Positions 10,809-22,655 of a stretch of 64,000 nucleotides of DNA are shown here, piece by piece. The translations under genes were made by a program, and so were the position numbers. The DNA comes from Cichorium intybus. Its lineage: Eukaryota; Streptophyta; Magnoliopsida; Asterales; Asteraceae. Within the stretch, counting starts at the first letter, position 1, and the number at the start of each line of letters is the position of its first letter. The notes under the pieces were generated by a model. It had not been told where the DNA came from. It searched no databases and worked only from the letters and a program-made list of their open reading frames with translations. The stretch is taken from NCBI GenBank assembly GCA_023525715.1, contig CM042013.1:79173494-79237493 (forward strand), in the 5' to 3' direction.

Positions 10809-11138
10809 TACTGGCCAATCTCGTTTTTATGATTTAAATGAATCGAAATAAACCTGCAAAACAAACAACACAAACGCATCTTGATCAGAAATACAATATT
10901 TTATATGTAAAGTTATCCCAACAAGAGAAACATCACATTATAACATAAGATCCAACAAATACACACATAAAAAATATTCACAAAGTGTTGACTCATAAAT
11001 CAAATGTTTATTATTCAAAGTATAAACCAATTTTGCATCACAAAGATCCACGTACTTTCAAATGAAATCATTAGATAAATAAAAAACAATTAAGCATTAA
11101 ACCATCTTATTAATTTAAAAGACATTATTGTTAATATC

Positions 11139-11798
11139 TCAATCAGCATCTTCTTCATCAACTGACATCCAATCCCATAATGTATTGTCATAATCAAAAT
11201 CGCCACCACTATGATTATCAGCTTCATCTGCCCTGTCTAAGCTTGTATTTGCATCAACTATAATATGAGTCATATCTTTCCATGACAATTGAATAGCCTG
11301 TTGACTAACTTGTGCAATAGATCCCAACCTCTCTTCATTAGGCTCAAACCAACAGGTGTCACCAACAGTTTCACTACTTTCATCTTCAAAGTCATAGATA
11401 TCTCTAGGAACCTTATTGGCAACATAATGTAAGCAATCTTCTATAGGGCCTGGTATATAAAACACTTGATTTACTTAGGGAGGCATCACAAAAGGGTCAT
11501 CTTAGGAGCAAAACTTGTTCAAGTTAACACATGTTAAGCCATAGTCATCTTTCTCAACTTGGTACCATTCACAACGAAACAAAACAACTTTGAACTTTGA
11601 CCAATAATCAAGTTCTAGTATATCCAAAATTCTACCATAGTAGTCAACATTAACTGTTGGATTATTGTCTTGAGAACTTGCAAAGCTAGGAGTTAATGCT
11701 CTAATAAAAACACCGCTATTCTGAGTGTGGCATTTAGCATCACGTGATTTGGTATGAAACCTATATCCATTGACATAATACCCATGGTATCTCTTCAA
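11139..11798 (-). pseudogene. DUF4216-type C-terminal domain of the TNP2-like transposase
   Basis: Two frames, 11502-11798 (MKRYHGYYVNGYRFHTKSRD ... DYYGRILDILELDYW ... VVLFRCEWYQVE) and 11139-11465 (FYIPGP ... acidic tail), match the DUF4216 region that follows DUF4218 in plant CACTA transposases. A stop separates them near 11500. The last ~50 residues are strongly acidic. Confidence 0.75.
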
Positions 11799-12122
11799 AG
11801 TAGGACTAGGACCCTTAGCAAACCAAAAAATATGATCCAGAACAGTTTCACATTTTACTTTGTCTTTTAACCAATCCGTGAACTCGTGACTATGGGTTTG
11901 GTCATGCGCCCATCAATTTTTTGTGGTTGACTATCAATATACACTTTGTGCTCACTGCATCATTATTTAGACAAAAGAAATTTGAATGTGAATTAATGTA
12001 TGATAGTTACATAATTTGAATAAATGAGAGGTTATAAATTGGTTACTTACTTAATATACTCATTAACTTGTGCACAATCAGAATTGAATAAAGCATACCA
12101 ATGTGCTTCTTCCCTTAAAATT

Positions 12123-14629
12123 TCATCTAAAGTTATAAGCTTCCATTTTCTTCGTTTTTTTACCTCCCAAAGGATGGCCGGTATTCACAAATATTGGTCC
12201 ACCCAATTCATTTTCTCCATCCGTATCATCGACATGTTTTGCACTCATATTAAATCTTGTTTTTACTCCTTCATGCATATAACGCGAGCAAAATGTCAAA
12301 TATTCTTCAATCAAATACCCTTATGCTATAGATCTCTCCGGCTGACTCTTGTTTCGCACATATGACTTCAACTTGCACATGTATCTTACCATAAAAACAT
12401 CCATCTATATTGAATATGTCCTCTAAGTCTGACTTCGTTTACTAAGTGGATAGGTAAGTGCACCATTATGTAAAAAAAAGTTGGCAAAAATATATTCTCA
12501 AGTTTACACAATGTTTATGTTATTTCTAATTGTAATCTGTCAAGTTCATCAAGCTTAATTACCTTGCTACACAAACTCCGAAAGAAAGCACCCAGCCTGA
12601 TCAATGGAATTGCAACATGCTTTGGTAATGATTTTCTCACTGCAACTTGAAGCAACTAATGTAAGAAAATATGAGCATCATGGTTCTTGTAACCAGAAAT
12701 TTTATTTTCAGAAGGATGAACACATCGTGCAATATTAGATGCACATCTGTAAGGAAACTTTGTTTCCTTCAACACACGACAAAAAATGCCTTTCTCCTTT
12801 GAAGACATTGAAAAACATGCATGATGGAATATAACATGTTCACCGTCTTTACAAAGTTTTGGTTGAAGTTTTTCTTAGAGACCCAATTCCAAAAGGTCAA
12901 ATCGAGCATTTGCATGAGCCTTCGACTTCCCACTAATATCCATCAACGTCGCTATCACATTATCAAACATATTCTTTTCAATGTGCATCACATCAAGATT
13001 ATGTCGACTTGCATTGAATTGCCAATACGGTAATTCAAAAATATTAACCTCTTTTTCCATGGGCAAGTGCTATCATTTCTTTTATTTTGAGTCTTTCCAA
13101 AGATAATTTGCAAAATAGACGACTTTTTTACATCTTCAACTCTTGACAGGGGTTTGGAGAAAGCCTATTCTCAAGTTTCCCATTGAAAGCACTCTTATTA
13201 CGCCGCCATGGGTGTTGAGTATCTAAAAATCTACGATGATCCATATAGCATGTCTTCTTACTATGCTTCAGGTAAAATGAACTGGTTTCATAATTACAAC
13301 ATGTACATGCAAATTTGCCCTTTGTTTTCCACCCTGACAACATGGAATAACCTGGAAAATCACTAATCGTCCATGTTAAGGCTGTGTACATTCTAAAGCT
13401 TTCATCTTTAGATTTATCGTATGTCTCCAACCCAGTAACCCATAATTCTTTTAGCTCCTAAATTAAAGGTTGCAAGTAAACATCAATGTTGTTTCCTGCT
13501 GATGCTGAGTCACGTCCAAGAATTAATAGTGACAACATAAAGTATTCGGGTTTCAGTGACATCCATGGAGGCAAATTATAGTTAACCAACACTAAAGGCC
13601 AAGTGCTATGAGAAACATTCATTGTTCGAAATGGATTAAATCATCACTTGACAACCCTAACCTCACATTTCTAGTTTCTTTAGCAAAATACGGATACCAA
13701 GAATCAAATTCCTTCCAACTTTTCCCATCAGCAGGATGTCGTAAGTTTCCATCTTTGGGACGTCCATCATCATGCCATGTCATATATTTAGCTATTTCTA
13801 AACACATGAATAGTATTTACAGCCTCGGTTTTAGAGGAAAATGCCACAAAACCTTAGCTGGAACCTTTGAAGATTTGTTATAATGTTCTTTGGCATGCTT
13901 GCTCCCTTGTTTCTCATTCAGTTGTTTCCACCTAGAAGCGAGACAGATGTGGCATGCATCAGCATGTTCATACTCTTTCCAATACAGCATACAATCATTT
14001 GGACATGCATGTATCATTTTATAATCAAGTCCCAAATCCCTCACAATATTTTTAGCTTGAGAAAAACTAGCTGGAAGTTTTGCCTCACGCATAATCTCTT
14101 GTAAAAGCTGCAAGAGGTCATTAAATGCTACGTTAATTAGCCCATGAAGTGTCTTGAAGAGAAAAAGTCTGATGATGAAAGATAGCTTTGTGAAAATTTT
14201 ACACCCAGGAAACAACTCTTGCTTTCCCTCTTCCACTAGCTTATAGAACTTTTTGGCCTCATCAGTTAAACCTTCACGCACCGCACTTATTTCCTCTACG
14301 ATATCTCTAAACCAGTCATGCAATAATTCATCGAAGTTATCATGCATATAAACTCCATCATCATCTACGATGGTATTAGACTCGGACTGTGAGGGATTTT
14401 CTTCATGAAAAACCCATACATAGTAGTTTTCTACAAATCCATATCTTTTTAAATGATCGAATACTTTATCTCTTCGATACCAATAACGGTTCATACATCT
14501 TTTGCAAGGATAACAAATTTGACCACCCTTTGCCACCTTTGCAAATGAAGCATTAAGAAATTCAATGACACCAATTTCAAACTCAGCTAACCGTCTAGGT
14601 AAATACATCCAATCTCTAACATTCCCCAT
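12123..14629 (-). pseudogene. TNP2-like CACTA transposase, broken
   Basis: From 14629 downward: a transposase-associated zinc-type domain (residues ~5-75, with CYPCKRCMNRYW), then the TNP2 core. The core is seen as segments 13619-13807 (KYMTWHDDGRPKDG, HPADGKSW), 13128-13430 (SGWKTKGKFACTCC, MDHRRFL, HPWRRNKS), 12875-13066 (ELPYWQFNASRHNLDVMHIE), ~12480-12830 (SKEKGIFC, a LPKHV-like block) and the DUF4218 segment 12123-12480 (ENIFLPTFFYIMVHL, EYLTFCSRYM). Frame changes between the segments may be introns or mutations. It would bind and cut the CACTA ends. A conserved domain order supports the call; no segment alone is complete. Confidence 0.88.
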
Positions 14630-14639
14630 GTTTCTTTTA

Positions 14640-16418
14640 TCCTAAAGTTAATAACAACATTAACCTATATTAATAAAGAATATATATACGAGAGACATGC
14701 ATAGTAATTCTGAATATAATTTATTTTTTATAATATATTATATAGTTGAAGTTTCCTGAGTGTTGATAACACGAAAGTGAGAACCACAATAACATTAACA
14801 ACTTGAAAAGTAATCAACAGGAAAGCATTAAGACATTAACTATTTTACTAAACTACTTAAGTCATCTAAATTTTAAACGACTACAAGTAACACAAAAGTG
14901 AGAACCACAATAACATTAACAACTTGAAAAGTGATTAACATGAAAGCATTAAGACATTAAGTATTTAACTTAAATACTTCAGTCATCTAAATTCTAAAAG
15001 ACTACAAGTAACAGGAAAGTGACAACCACAATAACACTAACAACTTGAAAAGTCATCAACATGAATAACTTAAGTCATTCAGCCATTAGCTTAAGTCATC
15101 TAGCAGAGACAGATACAGCAAAACAGTGATGATTTTACAATAAATACATGCATACATATTTCATATTTTATCATGCATTAGATAATTGAGAAGAAGTAGA
15201 ATTAGAGAAGTAGATACATCACATATATCCATACCACCTGCATACATTTTACATATAGTGATATAGCCATCCAAGGACGATTTCTTTAAACCAAATTAGC
15301 AAATTACTTTTAAGTTTCATATTGGAATTTAGTTGACTTCTAACTTTTGTTTGTGTCTATTTCTTTAAACTTGGTTGTTTATCGTATTTTGGTTAACTTC
15401 AATCTGATTTTGGTGAGATGTGCTAGAAATTGGGTTCAAACCCAAATGACATAAAAACCCAACCCTTGGATTAAAACCAAAACCCATGTGTTGAACCCGA
15501 AAAACTAAAAACCCATTTTAAAAAACCATTAAAATACCAAACCCAATGGTCTTGAAAAATCAATAACTTAAGTCTACAGTAGCATGACAACCACAGAGGG
15601 CCACAACTGCCTTGTTCTTTTTATCAATTTAAATATTTAAACAGATTACCATTCATATATAAATGGCTTAACAATGTACAAAACCCAAAAATGATACCGA
15701 TGACATCTTTTTGGAAGATAAAATTATCGAGTTATTAGATACTGGAAATGGAAAATTGAAGTCATTGGATTCAGGAATAGGAAAAGTGTAAAGAATCTTG
15801 AAACAATTCCATTGGTAGTAAACAATGAGGGATCACAAAGCCAGATACATAATCGACAAATGAAACAAAAAACAATGTAGAGGAGTCAACGATGATTAGA
15901 GGAGTCAACGATGCAGATTGGGAGCACGAACTCACCAATAATCAGAGGAGGCAGCGATGCAGCGAACTTCTCGACAGTGAGCGAGATATATTGAACGATG
16001 AGCGATACAGATTGAGCGATGTCGAGACTCGAGAGTGAGATATGCGATGTCAATTGAATGATGAGCAGTAAGCGACTAAGCGTGAGAGGGAGGGAAACGT
16101 ACAATTCACCTAGGTCAAAAGAGGGTTGATTTGGGAAAGTAAGGTAATTTAATTAGAGGGAAAAGGTAAAAAAGTAAAATTAATTTAATTAGGAGGGAAA
16201 TTAAAATTACTTTTCTATTAGCGGGAAACTAAAATCAGTTAACATGGCAAATGAAATTTTAGGAATAACTGAATTTTTATAAAAGTGATTGAATTTAAAT
16301 TTATTTTAATCTTATATTACAAATACAATTCTATTATTATATTTAGGTTAAAAAGGATTAATAAATTTGTATTTTATAGCATTGTATAGTTACAAAGACG
16401 TATTATATATATATATAT
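14640..16418 (-). other. 5' non-coding region of CACTA 1, with a 121-bp triplication
   Basis: No gene is seen. Three direct copies of a 121-bp unit start near 14777, 14898 and 15019 (each with GTGAGAACCACAATAAC or one change). Further right are short GATGAGCGA / GTCAACGATG repeats (15886-16080) and AT-rich DNA that runs to the copia B insertion point. Confidence 0.6.
14767..15090. repeat. Tandem repeat, three units of 121 bp
   Basis: The spacing of the shared GTGA(G/C)A(A/C)CCACAATAAC word is exactly 121 bp twice (14777, 14898, 15019). The units share AACAACTTGAAAAGT and CATTAAGACATTAA, and the third is cut short. Confidence 0.8.
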
Positions 16419-17722
16419 TGTTGAAAATACGAGATAACCGATCACCACGAATAAGAGTTTTTAAGCCGATTACTGTGTGACAGATATGTATTTTATCTAT
16501 AATATGCGGAATAAATAAGAGTTGCGGTAAATCTAAACTAGACAGTATTTAAATAGACAGAAAGCGGTAAATAAAGTAAAAGTTAGAAGTTAGAGGTTAG
16601 ATGTAATAAACGCCATTATCAACGATAACGTGTTTTTACAATAAATAAAAAAGTTAGAAATTAGGAGTTAGATGTTAGATGTAATAAACGCCATTATCAA
16701 CGATAACGTGTTTTTACAATAAATAAAAAGGTTAGAAGTTAGAAGTTAAATGTCTCGGTTAAATACAGTCCACATGTGTTTTCGTTGTCACGGTTCAATT
16801 TTTATGTCTTGGAATTTAGTACAATTGATTTATAACAGTTTAAATAAATCAATAATGGCTCAGGTAAATTATTGGAATTATAATTTCAAAAGAACTTATC
16901 GATAGCAAATGAAGATGGCGATTCTCTTTGAAGCTTCAATTCTTTTTCTTTGCTCGGGTTTTCTTGATGTGTCGATTTCTTGTTCTTTTCGGTAGGATGA
17001 GGTTTTGGTGATATTTGGTGTCGGGTACAGGTTGTTTGGAGGTTTGAAGTTTGGTGTCGGGTAGAGGTTGTTTAGAGGTTTGAAGTTTTGGTGTCGGAAG
17101 GATATCTTGTTTCTTGCGGTTGTGCGGTTTGATTCTTGTTGACAAGTTCAGAAATTTGAGTGTCTTGAGGTGTTTGGTCGTGGGTAAGAGTGTATGGAGC
17201 TTAGTTGATATATGTGTTGTACCAAATTAGCAAGAGGGAGCCTCAATTTATAGTTGCTGAAGATACAGGCATCGCGTCGCGACCGGGCATGTCGTCGCGT
17301 CGCGAAGGGGCGTGTGTCGGGTTGCTTTTGGTCGGCCACTGGTTAGTGCGTTTGTTGGTAGTCTCGCGTTCATGGAGTTGGTGGTCTCGCGTTCAAGCTC
17401 TTCGCGTCGCGACCATGCTGGCCGTCGCGTCGCGATCGCTGGGCGATTTGGTCTGCTGCCTTGCTTCTTCTCTTCACGTCGCGACCATAGGGTCTGTCGC
17501 GTCGTGATTGCTGTAGCAGTGTGATATTTTGTATTTTGCTCTTTGGTTTGAAGCGTTACTTCCTCAGGTTTGGATGATTTCTCAAAGTTTCTCGGGTCTT
17601 GATTTATTCTTGTTTTTTATCTCGAATTCACGCAATCTGAAATAAACTGATAATATTTGTTAGATAATAACAGTTCATCTTATTTCAGTGATGGTCACAT
17701 ACAAAAATATATTTTTCAACAA
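16419..17722 (-). repeat. 3' LTR of element B
   Basis: Plus-strand edges TGTTGAAAATAC and TTTTTCAACA. On the minus strand a CTATAAAT box (plus 17246-17253) follows a U3 segment with six TCGCGTCGCGA-type dyads in three pairs, each pair offset by 23 bp: 17272/17295, 17402/17425, 17474/17497. ORFs in this CpG-rich block are artefacts. Confidence 0.95.
17246..17253 (-). promoter_or_regulatory. TATA box in 3' LTR of element B
   Basis: Minus-strand CTATAAAT, ~20 bp downstream of the CpG dyad block. The same box is at 26583-26590 in the other LTR. Confidence 0.65.
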
Positions 17723-17733
17723 TTTCCCCCTAT
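17723..17733 (-). promoter_or_regulatory. Polypurine tract of element B
   Basis: Minus-strand ATAGGGGGAAAT abuts the 3' LTR, as expected for the plus-strand primer. Confidence 0.85.
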
Positions 17734-19240
17734 GTGATCATTACTGAAATGAGAACAGATTAAAAGGTAAGGTTGAAAATTCTTGAAATTTGGATAAAAC
17801 ATTTATAAAACCATATCACTTGTTTTGAAAAAGTGTGACTAGATTTTACTTATGTTTTGAAAAAATGTTTGTCAATAATATTTGTTTCTGAATCAAGGTT
17901 TCAGGTTCATTTATCAAAAGGTTTTTGTATATGTACTTTCATAATATTCCTTAAGATTTTATAGCATTTATAAAGACGACAAGTGATCTTAATAGGTCGA
18001 TTCAGATGAACTCTCATAGGTATAGCTCACACTTGACTGAGGTGTTTTGGTTGTTCTGGGTGCAGAACTGGTGTATAATCACTAAAGATGAGTGATATCT
18101 CTTAGTTTGAAGGTGTTGACTTATGCTTAATGTGGATTTATACCTATATACTTTAGTCACTTGGTCTTCATATTAGATAATCAATCACATAAGACTGGTT
18201 TCGGCATTACTCAGAGGGTTTCTTCATTCATGCCATTGATGTTCACTCTCTCTCCGTCGGGAAATACATGTAGAGGGGTTTAGAAATATTTATAGTGCAG
18301 TTTGCAACTAAGAATATCCAATTATGAAAGCTACAGTATCCCGGTAAGTCTTCGGTTTTGACAACTATATTTGATAAAGCATTTGAGAATCTGTTTGTTT
18401 GGAAAATTTTGAGAGATGTCTGTCTTGATTGATTGTTGTTGTAAATCTTCCTTTTCTTTGGTGAAGTGTTCACCTTTGTCTTTATCTTTTCTTGATTTGT
18501 GAAAAGATATCTGATGTGGTTATCAATTGTGATTTGTTGACAGCATTTGTTGGATGTGACTTTGTCGTTTCTTCATTTGTCAGACTTGCTATGCAAGATG
18601 ATAAATCTTTTCTTGATGTGGCTTCATTGAGGATAGGGATAGGTGATATAATAGACAGTTTGTCTAATATATAAAGAAATGATTGTATCGTCCCTGGTCA
18701 TTTTGATATCTAAGCAAAAATGAGACTAGCATCACGGTATAAGAGTATAAATCCTATAAGTCATAATGAAAACACCTTTGCTCACAGAAATGAATTTCAC
18801 TTAGCAGTTAAAGACGAGGCACAAATTCTCACATGGGTTTGGTTTTCATCTGAATCTCCTGATCTTTTGTCCCTTAATTGATAAAATCGTTATATTTGAA
18901 ATAAATTCAAAGGGAATAGGAGAATGTACAAAACGAAAATTTTGAGATTTGAACCTTCACTTTAATTTAAGAATCAATATGATTGAGATCATTCATCGAG
19001 CATAAGTATCTGAAAATTTAGTCAAGAAGATGTTAATCACATGGTTTTATAAGGACTTTAAAAGATAAAACTTTATCCTAATTTTTTTTTGATTTTTGAT
19101 TATGTGAATGTTTTTGGAAAATTTTGGTTATTTGAATGTTTTTGGAAAATTTTGGTTATTTGAATTTTTTTTTTTTTTTGGAAAATTTTGATTATTTGAC
19201 TGAAAGTAAACAGTCTTTTGTACAAACGAAATGTAAGAGA
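17734..19240 (-). other. Long 3' untranslated region of element B
   Basis: About 1.5 kb between the pol stop and the polypurine tract. I see no gene. A 27-28 bp unit (TTTTGGAAAATTTTGGTTATTTGAA) is repeated about three times at 19097-19200, with a long T-run in the third copy. Confidence 0.7.
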
Positions 19241-22216
19241 TTAGGGATGGATGTTATCTGGATTCAACATTCCTAGACGGCCTAGGAAGTATTGAAACTT
19301 GGTTTCGTCTAGAGCCTTAGTAAAGACATCGGCAATTTGATCTTCGGTGTTTATGAAGTGTAATTCGATATGACCTTTTTGTATGTTGTCTTTGAGGAAA
19401 TGATATCGAATGTCGATGTGCTTTGTCATGGAATGGTGCACTGGATTGTGAGAAATGGCAATTGCGCTGGTTGAGTCACAAAATATGGGAATTTGTGATA
19501 CTTTGTAGCCATAGTCACGTAATTGAGTTTGCATCCACATGACTTGTGAACAGCAGCTTGCGGCAGCTACATATTCAGCTTCTGCAGTTGAAGTGGACAC
19601 GCATGATTGTTTCTTTGAAGTCCAGCTTACCGGTCTGCCTCCTAGAAATTGGCAAGAACCAGATGTGCTTTTCCTGTCTAGTCTGCATCCTCCATAATCG
19701 GAGTCGGTGAAGGCGTTAAGCTGAAAATCACAGTTAGCTGGATACCAAAGGCCAAGAGATGGAGTTCCTTTAAGATATTTGAAAATTCTTTTCACAGCTA
19801 TAGCATGAGATTCCATAGGATTGGCTTGGTATCTGGCACAGACACATGTAGAAAACATGATGTCGGGTCTGCTGGCTGTGAGGTATAGGAGTGAACCTAT
19901 CATTCCTCGATATTTCTTTTGATCAACAGGCTTGCCATTTAAGTCTGCATCTAATTTGTAACCAAGGGCCATTGGGGTCTTTGCTGTGTTGGATTTGTCA
20001 AGAGAAAAACGAGTTAGAAGATTTTTAACATAATTTTCTTGATTGATGAAAATTCCATCTGATGATTGTTTGACTTGAAGTCCAAGAAAAGTAGTCATTT
20101 CTCCTATCATGCTCATCTCAAATTTTCTCTTCATTAAATCTGCAAACTTGATACTCAAAGATTCATCAGTAGAACCGAAAATAATGTCATCGACATATAT
20201 TTGAACGATTAGCAGATGTTTATTAAAAATTTTACGAAAGAGAGTTTGATCAATTGAACCTCTTTTGAATCCTGATTCTTCTAGAAATGTTGACAATGTT
20301 GAATACCAGGCTCGAGGTGCTTGTTTTAAGCCATAAACTGCTTTTTGTAACTTAAAAATGTGGTTTGGGAACTGTGGATCTTCAAAACCTGGAGGTTGTT
20401 GAATATACACATCACGATCAATCTCTCCATGTAAAAATGCACATTTTACATCCATTTGAAATACTTTGAAGTTCTTGTGAGCTGCATATGCTAGAAAGAT
20501 ACGAATGGCTTCGAGTCTTGCAACTAGAGCATAAGTTTCATCGTAGTCAATTCCTTCTTGTTGTGAATAGCCCTTGACGACAAGTCTTGCTTTGTTTCGA
20601 CATACTATGCCTTGATCATCAGTTTTGTTTCTGAAAACCCATCTTGAACCTACTACAGTAACATCGGGAGGAGTAGGAACAAGATCCCATACTTGGTTTC
20701 TTTCGAATTCAGCTAGTTCTTCTTGCATGGCTTTGACCCAGTCTGGATCTTTGAGAGCTGAATGGATGGTTTTGGGTTCAGTCATGGATAAGAATGCTCC
20801 GTATAAACATTCATTTGAGGTAGCGGCTCTTGTTTGAATACCAGAATTGGGATCTCCTATGATTTGTTCTGCAGGATGATTCCTTGTCCATTTGTTTAGG
20901 CGAGTTTTTTCAGGTATTTCGATTGGTGTTTCTATGTCCCATTGTTCTTCTTGGTCAGGTGATTCTGTTGGGAATAGATTTTGGTTGTTGTCAGATATGT
21001 CTTTTTGGATTATAGGGTGAGAATGGGGTGAAGAAGGTTCCCCCATAGATGATGCACTGGGATCATTTTGAACAGGTGGATTGGGAGTGTTCAAAGAGGG
21101 ATTTGGTGTTGGTAATTCCCCCTCGACTTGATCTGTATTTTCTTGGTTTGATTGTGAAGTTTCTGCATCGGAGTTTCCTGTAGGAAAAGTAGAAGATGTT
21201 AGAAATTCAGAATTATAAGCGGTTTTGGGTTGTTCAAAAAGTAAATCAAGATCAATTTCTATGTCCGTAGAAGGCATTTGTTGAATTGGATTTTGAAAAA
21301 TATTATCGATCATTTTAGAACCAAAATGTTTACGATCCAATTTCCTGACATAAAATTCATCGAAATGAATATCGGTACTTTCTTCAATTACTCTAGTACG
21401 TTTATTCAGTACTCGATAAGCAGCTGAGGTAAAGGAGTAACCAAGGAAAATTCCTTCGTCTGATCTTGATTCAAATTTTGAAAGGTGATCTTTGTTATTC
21501 TTTATAAAGCATCGACAACCAAAAATATGAAAGAATTTGATGTTTGGTTTTCGGTTGTTAATGACTTCATATGGTGTTTTATGAAGTTGTTTATAGATTA
21601 AAGAACGATTTTGAGTGTAGCAAGCTGTGGCTATTGCTTCTGCCCAGAAGTATTGTGGCAGATCAGCAAAGATGAGCATTGATCTTGCAGCTTCGCACAG
21701 AGTTCGGTTCTTTCTTTCAACAACGCCGTTTTGTTGAGGAGTGTAAGGGGCTGAGAAGTTGTGTTCGATGCCTTTGTTTTTGAGAAATGAGTCTAGAGTT
21801 ATGTTTTTGAACTCTAAACCATTATCACTTCGGATTCTTCGAACGGGTCGTTTGAGCTTTAATTCAATCTGTTTGATGAAGTTGATTATTTCTTCAGGTG
21901 CTTCTGATTTTAGCCTTAAAAAGAAAACCCAAGTAAAGCGTGAGTAATCATCAATAATAACAAGGATGTATTTCTTCCCTTTTATGCTTTGGGTTTTTGC
22001 AGGGCCGCAAAGATCAATATGCAGTAATTCTAGTGGTTCGGATACACTAGATTCAGGAATGCTTTTGTGAGAGGATTTGGACAGTTTTCCTCCTTCACAA
22101 GCTGCACAAAGAGTTTCATTATCAAGTTTCAGAAGTGGCAGTCCGCGAACAAGATCATTTGCAATCAACTTGTTGATGTAGCCGAAATTGAGATGGGAAA
22201 GACGACGATGCCACAA
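19241..22216 (-). CDS. Integrase, reverse transcriptase and RNase H of element B
   Basis: This 991-codon frame opens just after an in-frame TAG, so the apparent Met is internal. It holds the integrase zinc residues (H3, H8, C37, C40), the DDE triad D68 (HIDLCGP), D131 (RSDNG) and E167 (NGVVERKN), a 150-residue Ser/Pro/Asp-rich linker, RT with YVDD at 674-677, and RNase H with STAEAEYVAAA near 870. The C-terminus ends LGRLGMLNPDNIHP. No stop breaks this part. If read through from gag it would give a full cDNA synthesis and integration module; whether it is translated is unknown. Confidence 0.93.
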   Translation of the reverse strand: MWHRRLSHLNFGYINKLIANDLVRGLPLLKLDNETLCAACEGGKLSKSSHKSIPESSVSEPLELLHIDLCGPAKTQSIKGKKYILVIIDDYSRFTWVFFLRLKSEAPEEIINFIKQIELKLKRPVRRIRSDNGLEFKNITLDSFLKNKGIEHNFSAPYTPQQNGVVERKNRTLCEAARSMLIFADLPQYFWAEAIATACYTQNRSLIYKQLHKTPYEVINNRKPNIKFFHIFGCRCFIKNNKDHLSKFESRSDEGIFLGYSFTSAAYRVLNKRTRVIEESTDIHFDEFYVRKLDRKHFGSKMIDNIFQNPIQQMPSTDIEIDLDLLFEQPKTAYNSEFLTSSTFPTGNSDAETSQSNQENTDQVEGELPTPNPSLNTPNPPVQNDPSASSMGEPSSPHSHPIIQKDISDNNQNLFPTESPDQEEQWDIETPIEIPEKTRLNKWTRNHPAEQIIGDPNSGIQTRAATSNECLYGAFLSMTEPKTIHSALKDPDWVKAMQEELAEFERNQVWDLVPTPPDVTVVGSRWVFRNKTDDQGIVCRNKARLVVKGYSQQEGIDYDETYALVARLEAIRIFLAYAAHKNFKVFQMDVKCAFLHGEIDRDVYIQQPPGFEDPQFPNHIFKLQKAVYGLKQAPRAWYSTLSTFLEESGFKRGSIDQTLFRKIFNKHLLIVQIYVDDIIFGSTDESLSIKFADLMKRKFEMSMIGEMTTFLGLQVKQSSDGIFINQENYVKNLLTRFSLDKSNTAKTPMALGYKLDADLNGKPVDQKKYRGMIGSLLYLTASRPDIMFSTCVCARYQANPMESHAIAVKRIFKYLKGTPSLGLWYPANCDFQLNAFTDSDYGGCRLDRKSTSGSCQFLGGRPVSWTSKKQSCVSTSTAEAEYVAAASCCSQVMWMQTQLRDYGYKVSQIPIFCDSTSAIAISHNPVHHSMTKHIDIRYHFLKDNIQKGHIELHFINTEDQIADVFTKALDETKFQYFLGRLGMLNPDNIHP

Positions 22217-22655
22217 CTAGCTAATATCAGCAGAAGCTTTGGACAAGAGACAGATGTCTGGTTTTCCATAGATAAGGTCCATATCTAGTGGATACATGTT
22301 GCCTAGACGATCAGAATTAACTAGAATGGCTTTGGTCTTGGCATCTGTGATTATGCTTCGTTGTTTGGTGAAAAGAACTTCATGATTGTTGTCACAAAGT
22401 TGTGATACACTGATTAGGTTGTGTTTCAGGCCGTCAACGTAGGCTACTTTCTTGATGGTGAAGTGACCATTTGTTATGTTTCCATAACCTTTGATTCTTG
22501 CAGTCATGTTATTTCCAAAAGTGACATCTTGTTTGGATTCTGTGGGTTTTGAAGTCTCGTAGAAAACTTTGGTTTCCTGTCATATGCTTGGAGCAGCCAC
22601 TATCGATATACCATGTGCCATCCTTGGGCTCTCCAGCACAAAGTGCCTGCAATTA
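22217..22655 (-). pseudogene. Protease and pre-integrase junction of element B (two stops, one frameshift)
   Basis: Below the TAA at 22653-22655 the frame continues through the aspartic protease site (WYIDSGCSKHMTGN, DSG catalytic triplet). It then shifts frame near the FKTH codons and re-emerges as 22507-22217 (GNITNGHFTIKKVAYVDGLKHN). That part ends at a TAG (22217-22219) where relatives, including element A, have a Trp before LWHRRLSH; a TGG to TAG change explains it. Confidence 0.85.

Noticed and set aside
17205..17524. Plus-strand ORFs rich in Arg, Ser and Val in the LTR of element B (and copies at 26542-26861)
   Set aside because: They are translations of the CpG dyad block, antisense to the element, with no domain.
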